This document shows positions 1 through 7,620 of a DNA stretch of 11,420 bases, in pieces. The stretch is from NCBI GenBank assembly GCA_025929455.1, contig JAICMB010000057.1, positions 1 through 11,420 of the forward strand, in the 5' to 3' direction. The translations under genes and the position numbers were made by a program. Numbering within the stretch: position 1 is the first letter of the stretch; each line of letters opens with the position of its first letter. The stretch comes from Bryobacteraceae bacterium (lineage in GTDB: Bacteria; Acidobacteriota; Terriglobia; Bryobacterales; Bryobacteraceae). The notes beneath the pieces were generated by a model. It ran no database searches, had not been told where the DNA came from, and was given only the letters and a program-made list of their open reading frames with translations.

Positions 1-780
1 CAAATGATCGTGCGTGGTCTCGTCCTTGGCGTCAATCGCGACCGCGAGCGCTTCAATGGTCCGCAGATGCAGTTCCGAAATTTCGGTCGCGTGGCGGCGC
101 TCCGTCTCCACGCGGCCGAGATAGAGGCGATATGAGCTGTAAGTAATGTAAGCCGCGGGCGCGACCAGCAGAGCCCACTGCCAGCCGATGGCCCGGCCCA
201 CCGCCGTGAAGGCCGCCGCGATGGCCGCGCCCACGAGATACTGGGGCGCCGTCCAGAGATAGTTCTGTTTCCAGACCTCGGGTAAGCTGCGGTGTTCCGT
301 GAGCGCCACGATTCCCGCGATCGTCGCGGTATTCACGACGTAATAAGCGGCGGAAGTGACCAGGAACAGCACCGGAACACTGTCCAATACGGTTGATTCC
401 GCGGTCCGGTAAACGGCGAAGCAGGTCGCGCTCGTAACGATCGCGGCCGCGACATTAAAGAGGATATGAACCGGACGCGGCCTGGTCTTGGAGCGCAGTA
501 CCACCTGCGCGAGCGCCGCCGCCACCCCGACCACGACCGTTTCGGCACAGCCGCAAACACTCGCCGCGATCAGGATAAAGATATAGTTCACCGACAGCGT
601 ACTGTTGATGCCGGGCAGCGTTACTTTCAGCGCGGAAGACGCCACGCCCGCCAGTACGAGCGCGATCACAATCGCGGGTTGTGTTTCAAATGCCGCGCGG
701 AACGAAACGAATAGAATCGCGTATGCGGCCAGCACGAGCGAGATCACATACAGGCGCGCTGCTTTGGAGAACGATCGCAT
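1..780 (-). CDS. Membrane-anchored HD-GYP-type signalling protein, N-terminal part (partial)
   Basis: This reading frame starts at ATG 780 and stays open for 260 codons to the window edge, so the C-terminus is missing. Residues 1-215 are strongly hydrophobic, with about six to eight membrane segments (roughly 9-28, 36-52, 64-78, 80-95, 104-124, 134-160, 180-195 and 200-215). After a short charged linker comes residues 237-260, with ELHLRTIEALAVAIDAKDE and then TTHDHL. That is the characteristic beginning of HD-GYP domains, which hydrolyse cyclic di-GMP and contain a metal-binding HD motif further on. The likely role is an inner-membrane sensor or c-di-GMP phosphodiesterase. The catalytic HD and GYP motifs lie outside the window, so activity cannot be judged. 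An in-frame stop at 823-825 and the lack of another in-frame ATG support this start; no good Shine-Dalgarno is visible. The gene is divergent from the downstream protease gene across 213 bases. I do not recognise a named sensor family for the membrane part. Confidence 0.85.
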   Translation of the reverse strand, partial: MRSFSKAARLYVISLVLAAYAILFVSFRAAFETQPAIVIALVLAGVASSALKVTLPGINSTLSVNYIFILIAASVCGCAETVVVGVAAALAQVVLRSKTRPRPVHILFNVAAAIVTSATCFAVYRTAESTVLDSVPVLFLVTSAAYYVVNTATIAGIVALTEHRSLPEVWKQNYLWTAPQYLVGAAIAAAFTAVGRAIGWQWALLVAPAAYITYSSYRLYLGRVETERRHATEISELHLRTIEALAVAIDAKDETTHDHL

Positions 781-993
781 CGCATAGCGGAGACGGACAG
801 GAAGTCCGAATCCACAACGTTCTTATCGGCAATAGCGCGCAAGGACTTGAGAGTGTGCGAGCGCCGCGCACGCTGGACACTCCGTCCCGGCCGCATGAGA
901 CATGTTGTCGCATCTGCAGCGGCGCATACCTCGCAAGTCGTTGTATTCACGATGTCCGCGCTTCGGCACGCGGCCTGCATTCCTGGCAGCCGT

Positions 994-2694
994 ATGAAAA
1001 ATGTGATCCTGCTGCTGACGCTCGCAACCGCGGCGGTGAACCTGACGGCCGGCGACATCGCGCGCGATCTAGCCGGAGCCAACCCGCAGGCGAGCGTTCG
1101 CGTCATCGTCGAATATCGCTCTGCCCCGGCCGCGGCTCAGCACGCCAAAGCCGCGCAGCGCGGTGGCCGTTTCCTCGCGAACCTCGATCTGGTAAAGTCC
1201 GCCGTCTATAGCGTACCGGCGGGACGGCTGGCCGAACTGGCTAACGATCCCGAGGTCTTACATATCGCCGCGGACCATCCGGTCCACGGGTTATTGGATT
1301 ACGCCGAGCCGACCATCAATGCCAACATTGCCTTCAACTATGGCTTTGACGGGAGCGGCGTTGCGGTCGCGGTTATCGACAGCGGCATCATGAGCCATCC
1401 GGACCTGAACGATAAGAGCGGCAACAGCAGGATCGTCTATTCCGAAAACTTCTCTTCCGTGAATCAGTACGACGCCTTCGACCGTTACGGCCACGGCACG
1501 CACGTAGCCGGCATCGTGGGCGGCAACGCATCGATGTCCACGGGTGGCCAGTACACGCACACATTCCGCGGCATTGCGCCGAATGTGCGGCTCGTGAACC
1601 TGCGTGCCCTCGACCAGAACGGCAGCGGTACTGACAGCAGCGTTATCGCGGCGATCCAACGGGCCATTCAGCTTAAGAGCCAATACAACATCCGGGTCAT
1701 CAACTTGTCGCTCGGCCGTCCCGTTTACGAGAGCTACACGCAGGACCCGCTCTGCCAGGCTGTGGAACAGGCCTGGAAAGCCGGAATCGTCGTGGTGGTC
1801 GCAGCCGGCAACGAGGGCCGCAACAACAGCGCCAACACGCAGGGCTATGGCACCGTTACGGCGCCGGGCAACGACCCGTACGTGATCACAGTCGGCGCCA
1901 TGAAGGACATGCGTACGATGCCGCGCGGTGATGACCAAATCGCCACGTATAGCTCGAAAGGCCCCACCCTGTTCGATCACGTTGTTAAACCGGACCTGGT
2001 TGCGCCTGGCAATCGCATCATATCGGCACTCGGCTCCGGCGTTGCGCTCGTGAACCTGTATCCGCAGAACGACACGCCGTGGCAATATTACATGACGAAT
2101 GGCTGGTCCGGCGCCTCGACGTACTACTTTGAGTTGAGCGGCACGAGCATGGCGGCCCCCATGGTGAGTGGCGCGGCGGCTCTCATGATTCAGAAGGACG
2201 CCAGTTTGTCACCCGATACGGTGAAAGCTCGTCTGATGAAGACGTCGACCAAAAACTTCCCGTCGTCGAGCACCGTTACCGATCCGGTAACCGGCGCGAC
2301 CTACATCAGCAATTACGATCTGTTCACGATAGGAGCGGGATATGTCGATGTCTGGGCAGCGCTGAACTGCTCCGATACGGTGAGCGGTTGGGTGACGGCG
2401 CAGTCGCCGTCCGTTAAATACAATTCGTGGACCGGTCAGGTCACGTTGCTAACCGGCCAGAACGTCGTTTGGGGAAACAACGTGGTGTGGGGTAACAACG
2501 TCGTGTGGGGAACCAATGTTGTGTGGGGCACGTCGGTGCTGTCTTCGAACAACGTCGTGTGGGGTACGAACGTAGTCTGGGGCACGTCTTTGATGTCCGG
2601 ATTCAATGTGGTGTGGGGAGATAACGTAGTCTGGGGAACATCGACGCAAACCGATTCGGAAACCAGTTCCGTCGCGATCTCCGGCGAGAATTAA
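994..2694 (+). CDS. Secreted S8 family (subtilisin-like) serine peptidase with NVVWG hexapeptide tail
   Basis: The 566-residue protein is an exported protease. Residues 1-20 form a signal peptide (MKNVILLLTL start, cleavage near residues 19-20). Residues about 34-98 resemble an inhibitor-I9 propeptide. The catalytic domain spans about 105-455 with all four expected residues: Asp129 in VAVIDSG, His167 in GHGTHVAG, the oxyanion Asn273 in AAGNEG, and nucleophile Ser385 in SGTSMAAP. The motif YSSKGPT, typical of the family, lies between Asn and Ser. The C-terminus (484-549) is an array of six-residue repeats, described separately, followed by a Ser/Thr-rich end. The frame is open upstream to a TTG at 847, but ATG 994 is preferred because it places a clean signal peptide at the N-terminus; the upstream translation is Arg/His-rich and unlike a leader. 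No strong ribosome-binding site precedes it. Function is likely extracellular protein degradation; the substrate is unknown. Confidence 0.95.
   Translation: MKNVILLLTLATAAVNLTAGDIARDLAGANPQASVRVIVEYRSAPAAAQHAKAAQRGGRFLANLDLVKSAVYSVPAGRLAELANDPEVLHIAADHPVHGLLDYAEPTINANIAFNYGFDGSGVAVAVIDSGIMSHPDLNDKSGNSRIVYSENFSSVNQYDAFDRYGHGTHVAGIVGGNASMSTGGQYTHTFRGIAPNVRLVNLRALDQNGSGTDSSVIAAIQRAIQLKSQYNIRVINLSLGRPVYESYTQDPLCQAVEQAWKAGIVVVVAAGNEGRNNSANTQGYGTVTAPGNDPYVITVGAMKDMRTMPRGDDQIATYSSKGPTLFDHVVKPDLVAPGNRIISALGSGVALVNLYPQNDTPWQYYMTNGWSGASTYYFELSGTSMAAPMVSGAAALMIQKDASLSPDTVKARLMKTSTKNFPSSSTVTDPVTGATYISNYDLFTIGAGYVDVWAALNCSDTVSGWVTAQSPSVKYNSWTGQVTLLTGQNVVWGNNVVWGNNVVWGTNVVWGTSVLSSNNVVWGTNVVWGTSLMSGFNVVWGDNVVWGTSTQTDSETSSVAISGEN
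2443..2640 (+). repeat. Hexapeptide (NVVWGx) repeat array encoded in the S8 protease
   Basis: Residues 484-549 of the protease divide into eleven consecutive six-residue units without a phase break: TLLTGQ, NVVWGN, NVVWGN, NVVWGT, NVVWGT, SVLSSN, NVVWGT, NVVWGT, SLMSGF, NVVWGD, NVVWGT. Eight units carry exact NVVWG. The other three keep hydrophobic residues at positions 2-3 and are also six residues long. Codon choice differs between units (for example GTC, GTG, GTT and GTA for the valines), so the repeat is conserved as protein rather than as recent DNA duplication. Similar NVVWG/NIVWG tails occur, to my recollection, on acidobacterial S8 proteases; their role is not known to me. A small solenoid or surface-binding element is a plausible inference. 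Confidence 0.9.
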
Positions 2695-2718
2695 ACCACC
2701 CGGGCAAGGGCTGTTACA

Positions 2719-2750
2719 GCGCGCGGGGAAGGGCACTCCCTCCCGCGCGC
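2719..2750. terminator. Hairpin between convergent genes, probable bidirectional terminator
   Basis: A perfect 9-bp stem, GCGCGCGGG (2719-2727) with CCCGCGCGC (2742-2750), encloses a 14-base loop. It lies 24 bases after the protease stop and 14 bases before the stop of the minus-strand deacetylase. On the plus strand it is followed by CGTTGTTGTTTCGG, a T-rich but interrupted tract; no comparable tract is seen on the minus strand. Its location between convergent genes fits a terminator. Confidence 0.65.
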
Positions 2751-2764
2751 CGTTGTTGTTTCGG

Positions 2765-4132
2765 CTATTGGGGCAGCGTGCCGTTTGCGACGTTCACACG
2801 CAGCGCGACATCGCCAAGCGACGCGCCGTCCGGGCCGGCCGCGTGGATGGTGACCTGGTGCCAGCCGGTTTTGGCGCCGTCGGGCGCCTTGAACATGAAG
2901 TAGAGCGGATATGTGTCGTGCGCCGCGGCGGGGTATCGCCCGGCGCCGTTCCATTGTTGCCAGCCGTCGGGCGCGGTTGCCGTCAGCGTCACTTCGCGGG
3001 CGGACCCGGTGCCGTTCTCAATCAGGACGGGAATGTTCAGGCGCGTACCGGCGCCGATGGCCACTTCCGGGTTCGGCAACAGCTCGGCCAACTGCGGCAT
3101 GCCGTGAGCCTGCCAGAAATCGCGGTAGAAAGCCCACGGCCCGCCCAATTCGACTTTGATTCCGGATGGCATTGGCGGTATATATTGCTTCGGCGGTGAG
3201 TACGGAATCGGCTTTGACGTCACGCCGGCAAGGATGTCGGCGGTGGGTGTTGAAGAAACCAGCGACTTGCCAAAGATCAGCCGTACCGGTTCCCGGAAGT
3301 ACTTGTAGTCGTTGTTTGCGATGGCCTTCGCAGCCATTTGCCCGGTATCTCCCTGCGTGAGGTGATACCGCATCTCTTCCGCCGCCATTTTGTAATACGG
3401 CATCTTGCGCGAAGGCGACTCGTCGGTGGTGGAGTAAGTGGGTCCCTTTCCCGTTAAGAAGTCGGTGTGTAAAGCATCGGAGAAGTAGTAGATCTTCTTC
3501 GGTTGCCAAGGGTGCAGGCCTTCGGTGAGATTGGAAATGTCGTTGTGATCGCGGGGCGCGGTGATCTGTTCCGGAAAGGCGGTCCGGTCGCCGGCCATGT
3601 CGAACGCTTCGGTCGCGAGGACTCCAGCAGCCTGGTGATCGCCGTGGTTCTCACCAGCCGAGTAGGCCGGCAGCCATGTGAGGATCACTTCCGGCCGGGT
3701 CAGACGCACCAGGCGCACGGTTTGATCCAGACACGTGCCGTGGTTCCAGGTTTCGAGCGAGCGCAGGACATCCTGGCCCGGAGTATCGGGGCCGCCCAGG
3801 AACCAGACGTTCATGATTCCAAGCGATGCGAGCGCGCGGCGTGCTTCGATCTCGCGTTCGGCTCCTAGCGCCGCTGCCTGCTCATTCCCGACGGCATTGC
3901 CGCCGCCATTGCCGCGTGTGCCGAAGATCACCGCTACGCGTTTGTGCTGGTCGTACACCGCACGAGCCAAATAGCCGGTCACCATGGTTTCGTCGTCGGG
4001 ATGAGCGACGACGACCAGGATGTCGGCCTTATAGCGGGCGTCCGGCTGGAGCGCGGGCGGTTGCTGCGGGATTGTAGCAGCGGCGGCATAGAATGCCAGC
4101 GCTCCGGTGAGTGCTAAAGAGTGCAGTCGCAT
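2765..4132 (-). CDS. Secreted PIG-L family deacetylase with C-terminal NEW3-like domain
   Basis: The 455-residue protein is a predicted zinc-dependent N-acetylglucosaminyl-type deacetylase (PIG-L/LmbE fold). Residues 1-20 look like a signal peptide (MRLHSLALTGALAFYAAAAT), so it should act in the periplasm or outside. The family signature AHPDDE is at 43-48, with His44 and Asp47 as expected metal ligands. The second metal/catalytic motif HGDH is at 163-166, preceded by ILTWLPAYSAGE. Residues about 355-450 resemble the NEW3 (NPCBM-associated, alpha-galactosidase-type) beta-sandwich, with NIPVLIENG and then LTATAPDGW. The start lies 5 bases after the stop of the upstream receptor gene, so the two are almost certainly co-transcribed. 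No clear Shine-Dalgarno is visible, and translational coupling is likely. The likely substrate is an acetylated amino sugar or glycan, which cannot be read from sequence. Members of this family also act on other N-acyl compounds. Confidence 0.9.
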   Translation of the reverse strand: MRLHSLALTGALAFYAAAATIPQQPPALQPDARYKADILVVVAHPDDETMVTGYLARAVYDQHKRVAVIFGTRGNGGGNAVGNEQAAALGAEREIEARRALASLGIMNVWFLGGPDTPGQDVLRSLETWNHGTCLDQTVRLVRLTRPEVILTWLPAYSAGENHGDHQAAGVLATEAFDMAGDRTAFPEQITAPRDHNDISNLTEGLHPWQPKKIYYFSDALHTDFLTGKGPTYSTTDESPSRKMPYYKMAAEEMRYHLTQGDTGQMAAKAIANNDYKYFREPVRLIFGKSLVSSTPTADILAGVTSKPIPYSPPKQYIPPMPSGIKVELGGPWAFYRDFWQAHGMPQLAELLPNPEVAIGAGTRLNIPVLIENGTGSAREVTLTATAPDGWQQWNGAGRYPAAAHDTYPLYFMFKAPDGAKTGWHQVTIHAAGPDGASLGDVALRVNVANGTLPQ

Positions 4133-4137
4133 GAGAT

Positions 4138-7100
4138 CTAAAACTGGAAATGTAACCCGAATTGCATCTGGCGCATGGCGGTCTGAGCGTACGTGATCTC
4201 ACCGGCGCCGAAGGTGTCAATGGTTCCATTTGGAAGGCCGAGGTTCACGTGATTGAAAACGTTGAACGCATCCGCGCGCAGCTCGAGCGATTTGCCTTCC
4301 ATCGGCAGCAGGTTCTTCGAAAGCGACAAGTTCGAAACCGCCAGCCCGGGGCCGCGCAGCGAATTGCGCGACGCCGTGCCGTTGCGGTACGGCTGCTGCG
4401 GCTCCGTGAATGCTGCCGGATTGAACCACTGATTGCGGTTCGGATTCGATACGTTTGTATCTCCAACGATGTCGGCGCGCACGTTGTTGAAATCGGTATT
4501 CAACAGGGGCGCGTTCGCAACTGCCGGAGTGAATGGCAGGCCGGACGCGAACGTATGCACCCCGCTCAGACGCCAGCCGCCCAGTATGGCATCCGCGATG
4601 GCGTTGTGGCCGAGTGCCCAACGACGATCGCGGCCGAACGGCAGATCCCAATTGTGCTCGAACGTGACAGTATGCGTGCGGTCCCAGGACATCGGACCAT
4701 GACTTGCGCGTACATCGTAGTTATTCGAGAACCCGCCCGCGCCTTCGGAGTTGCCCATGGCCTTGCCATACGTGTAGGTCAGAAGGAAGTCCAGCCCGTG
4801 AGAAAAACGCTTCTGTAGCTTGGTCTGCAGCGCGTTATAGCTAGAGTTATCGCAATTGCAGGTCTGATATAAGCCTTGCTCCAAGCCGAAGGAGTTATAG
4901 AATGGGCGGCGAGGATCGAAGTCGCCCGGCCCCGGAATGGCTTGGTTGCGGTTCAGAGACAGGAACAGGTGCCGTCCGACATTGCCGACGTAAGCAACTT
5001 CGAGCGCCAGGCTTCCGCCGAACTCATGCTGTATGGTGAAGTTCCAGAAGTACGCTTCGGGGATGCGATATGAATTCTGGGGATCGGTGAAGTAATACAC
5101 GCTGATGCCGTCCGGTAACGGATAACGGCCATTCGCACCGACGGGCGGGTTTGGAACGGCTGGCGGCCCCGCGAGAAGATTGAACGCTGGGACGTAGGGA
5201 TTAGGTTGCGGCACGCTCTGAGGATTCACGATAGGCGGGTTGTAATCGGCGCCCTGTCCGAAAACCGCTCCGAGTCCGCTAGGGTTGAAGCTGATGCCGA
5301 AACCGGTCCGGATGACGGTGCTGCTCAACACCTGATACGCGACGCCGAGACGCGGAGCAAAGCCGAGGTTGTAGGGCTTCACCCCCATATCCAATGGAAC
5401 GCTTCCGATGCCGGCCGCCAGCACCTCGCCGGTCGCCGGATCGAAACTGCCCGCGCCGCCCGGTTTCGCGGCCGTCTGCGGCAGATAGTCCTCCCAGCGA
5501 AGGCCGTAGTCAATGGTCAGCTTGGGAGTCACTCGCCAGGAATCCTGACCGAACAGGAAAATGCGCGTCTGGCGGAGGCCAGGGTAGTAATTGAGCCCGG
5601 TGAAGTATCTCGCGAAGTACGATGTATCGGCCAGCAGGAATGACCCGAGCGCCGCGCCGGTGGCGGCCTGACCGGCCGCGATGTTATCGACATCCGGATT
5701 GCCGGTACTGGAATCGTTAAAGCTGATTTCGCCCGAACGGTGCGAGTCACTCGGAATGCGCTGCTGCTGTGCGCGGCGGACATCGACGCCGAACTTGAGG
5801 GAGTGATTGTTCCACTGTTTGGTCCAGTTGTTCACCCACTGGAAATGATTCTCGGTTTCGCGCAGGGGGCAGTTACAGCTATTCACTCCGAGCGCGTAGC
5901 CGAAGTCGAAACCGCCGCTGCCGTTAATGTAGAACGCGGGCATGCCGCTGGTTTCGGGTGACCCGGCGTTGAGGCCGGGCAAGCCCGCGTCGGTGGCAGG
6001 CGTCTGTCCCACTCCGTTCGGCTGCACGCGCACGCGGTAGCGATAGAAGCCGAAGCGTGCATCGGTGACCAGCGTGGGGCTGAAGGTATGGTCGAAACCG
6101 AGTGCGAGGCTCTGATTCCGGGTATTCGATTCACCCGCAAATCCGAACGCGGAAGGTCCTCCCGCGAGCGCACCGAAGGCCCCGGGCGAAAGTTGATCGA
6201 AACCGGCCAGTGTGTAGCGCCCGAACACGTGGGAGAGAGCCGTGGGGTTGTAATCCACGCGGGCGTCCAACTGATCGGTATCGAACTTCTGGCTCTCGCT
6301 AGCGGTGTAATTGTTATAGATCGCGTCGCCGTTGTTGGGCAGCGGCAGGTAATTCATGAGTTTCGCGATCGCGGGCGCCACCGGAACCATGTTGATTTGT
6401 CCGTTGCGCGCGAAAACGCGGCGGCCAGCGCCGGTGCTGGAATCGCCAGTGGTGGGATCGAAGACCATTCCCGCTCGCGCCGCCACGCTGGCGCCCTCCG
6501 TAGTCGTGACCATCACGGGATTCGCGCACGGCGCTGACGATACCGGATTGCCCGGGTCGTTGCAGATGTAATCGCCGAGCAGCGCGCTGAGGTCGCCGTT
6601 GCGTTCCGCTGCCGTCGGAACGGTAGTGATGAGCGAACCGCCGGTACGCCGGCGCGTGCCTTGATAGTCGAAAAACCCGAAGAGTTTGTCCTTGATGATG
6701 GGCGCACCAACGGACCCGCCGAACTGGTTCCAGCGGATGGGCGGGTTCTGGAACGTGAACGGGTCGGCGGCATTGGTTATGTCATTCCGAAGAAATTCAA
6801 ACAGCGAACCGTGAATTGTGTTGGTGCCCGAGCGCGTCGTCGCCTGAATCAGGGCACCGCTCGCGGACCCGAATTCCGCATCGTAATTGCTGGTGCTGAC
6901 TTTGAAATCCTGCAGCGAATCGAGGTTGGGATTGATCACGGCAATCCCCAAAATCGCGCTCTCGTTTTCGGTGCCGTCGAGCAGAAAACCATTCGCGGTA
7001 AAGAACTGCCCGTTCACGTTTGCCTGAATGCCCTGCTGCGGGTTTTCGCTGGTCGCGTGCTGCCAGGAATTCAATTGCGTACCCGGCACGACGAGCATCA

Positions 7101-7566
7101 GGTTCGTAAGATTGCGATCGAGGACAGGCAACTCCTGCACTTCACGACCGGTCAGAGTGGTCGCGATTTCGGCGCGGTCGGTGGTGAGCAGCGGCGTTTC
7201 CGATGTCACGCTGATGGTCTGCTGCGCGCTTGCGGGACTCAGCGTCGCGTTGACGCGCGTGGTCGCATCCACCTGCACGGTGGCGTTGGCGAGGAACGCG
7301 GCGAACCCGGGGCTCTCGACCTTCACCTGGTAGCGGCCGGCGAGCAGGTGCGTCTGCGAATAATTGCCTTCATTATTCGCCAGCAGATGCCAGGCAGTGC
7401 CGCGATCGAGATCGGTAATAGTGATGGATGCGCCGGGGACGGCCGCCCCTGTGGCATCGAAAACAGTACCGTCAATATTGCCGGAAACGGCCTGGCCCGA
7501 AGCGGAAACCGGAAGAAAGGCCAGGAGGAAAATCGCAAGCAAACAGGTAAGTACATTTTGAATCAT
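4138..7566 (-). CDS. Oar-like TonB-dependent outer-membrane receptor with carboxypeptidase-regulatory-like N-terminal domain
   Basis: This 1142-residue protein is an outer-membrane beta-barrel of the type abundant in acidobacteria. Residues 1-26 form a signal peptide (cleavage after ASGQA). Residues about 28-115 are a carboxypeptidase-regulatory-like/CnaB-type beta-sandwich (GTVFDATGAAVPGASITITD). Residues about 120-235 form a plug domain (LPVLDRNLTNLMLVVPGTQ; FKVSTSNYDAEFGSASGALI), and the rest is the barrel. Family-typical segments include RNQFG-like RWNQFGGSVGAPI, LFGFFDYQGTRRR, YGLRWEDYLPQ and the late YNALQTKLQKRF. The chain ends in an aromatic residue (LHFQF), as outer-membrane barrels commonly do. 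The likely role is TonB-driven uptake of large nutrients, probably glycan fragments given its neighbours; the ligand is unknown. ATG 7566 gives an ideal signal peptide. It is the first gene of a two-gene operon with the PIG-L protein and diverges from the beta-helix gene over 54 bases. Confidence 0.93.
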   Translation of the reverse strand: MIQNVLTCLLAIFLLAFLPVSASGQAVSGNIDGTVFDATGAAVPGASITITDLDRGTAWHLLANNEGNYSQTHLLAGRYQVKVESPGFAAFLANATVQVDATTRVNATLSPASAQQTISVTSETPLLTTDRAEIATTLTGREVQELPVLDRNLTNLMLVVPGTQLNSWQHATSENPQQGIQANVNGQFFTANGFLLDGTENESAILGIAVINPNLDSLQDFKVSTSNYDAEFGSASGALIQATTRSGTNTIHGSLFEFLRNDITNAADPFTFQNPPIRWNQFGGSVGAPIIKDKLFGFFDYQGTRRRTGGSLITTVPTAAERNGDLSALLGDYICNDPGNPVSSAPCANPVMVTTTEGASVAARAGMVFDPTTGDSSTGAGRRVFARNGQINMVPVAPAIAKLMNYLPLPNNGDAIYNNYTASESQKFDTDQLDARVDYNPTALSHVFGRYTLAGFDQLSPGAFGALAGGPSAFGFAGESNTRNQSLALGFDHTFSPTLVTDARFGFYRYRVRVQPNGVGQTPATDAGLPGLNAGSPETSGMPAFYINGSGGFDFGYALGVNSCNCPLRETENHFQWVNNWTKQWNNHSLKFGVDVRRAQQQRIPSDSHRSGEISFNDSSTGNPDVDNIAAGQAATGAALGSFLLADTSYFARYFTGLNYYPGLRQTRIFLFGQDSWRVTPKLTIDYGLRWEDYLPQTAAKPGGAGSFDPATGEVLAAGIGSVPLDMGVKPYNLGFAPRLGVAYQVLSSTVIRTGFGISFNPSGLGAVFGQGADYNPPIVNPQSVPQPNPYVPAFNLLAGPPAVPNPPVGANGRYPLPDGISVYYFTDPQNSYRIPEAYFWNFTIQHEFGGSLALEVAYVGNVGRHLFLSLNRNQAIPGPGDFDPRRPFYNSFGLEQGLYQTCNCDNSSYNALQTKLQKRFSHGLDFLLTYTYGKAMGNSEGAGGFSNNYDVRASHGPMSWDRTHTVTFEHNWDLPFGRDRRWALGHNAIADAILGGWRLSGVHTFASGLPFTPAVANAPLLNTDFNNVRADIVGDTNVSNPNRNQWFNPAAFTEPQQPYRNGTASRNSLRGPGLAVSNLSLSKNLLPMEGKSLELRADAFNVFNHVNLGLPNGTIDTFGAGEITYAQTAMRQMQFGLHFQF

Positions 7567-7591
7567 AAGAAATCTCGGCGTACAGGCCAGA

Positions 7592-7610
7592 GTATCATTG
7601 CATGTGATAC
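7592..7610. promoter_or_regulatory. Inverted repeat in the divergent intergenic region, candidate shared operator
   Basis: The sequence GTATCATTGCATGTGATAC has perfect 6-bp arms (GTATCA at 7592-7597, TGATAC at 7605-7610) around a 7-base centre. It sits in the only non-coding space (7567-7620) between two divergently transcribed operons, 25 bases from the receptor ATG and 10 bases from the beta-helix ATG. The size and symmetry suit a dimeric helix-turn-helix regulator such as LacI or GntR types, but no regulator gene is in the window. No convincing -35/-10 pair was found here for either direction. Confidence 0.45.
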
Positions 7611-7620
7611 GACCGGGTTT

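Noticed and set aside
847..993. N-terminal extension of the S8 protease from a TTG at 847.
   Set aside because: The extra 49 residues are Arg/His-rich and would bury the signal peptide that begins at ATG 994.
1291..2085. A 264-codon minus-strand frame inside the protease gene.
   Set aside because: The sense strand carries all catalytic motifs of an S8 protease; the antisense translation is Arg/Val/His-rich without motifs.
2461..2637. Regular short repeats that could suggest a CRISPR or DNA-level tandem array.
   Set aside because: The units are only 18 bases, lie inside a coding frame and vary at synonymous positions, so they are protein repeats.
6661..7620. A 320-codon open stretch on the plus strand, antisense to the receptor gene and continuous with the beta-helix frame.
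   Set aside because: Its translation has no domain features, while the opposite strand encodes a clear signal peptide, regulatory-like domain and plug. The beta-helix protein has its own signal peptide starting at 7621. High GC codon usage readily leaves antisense frames open.
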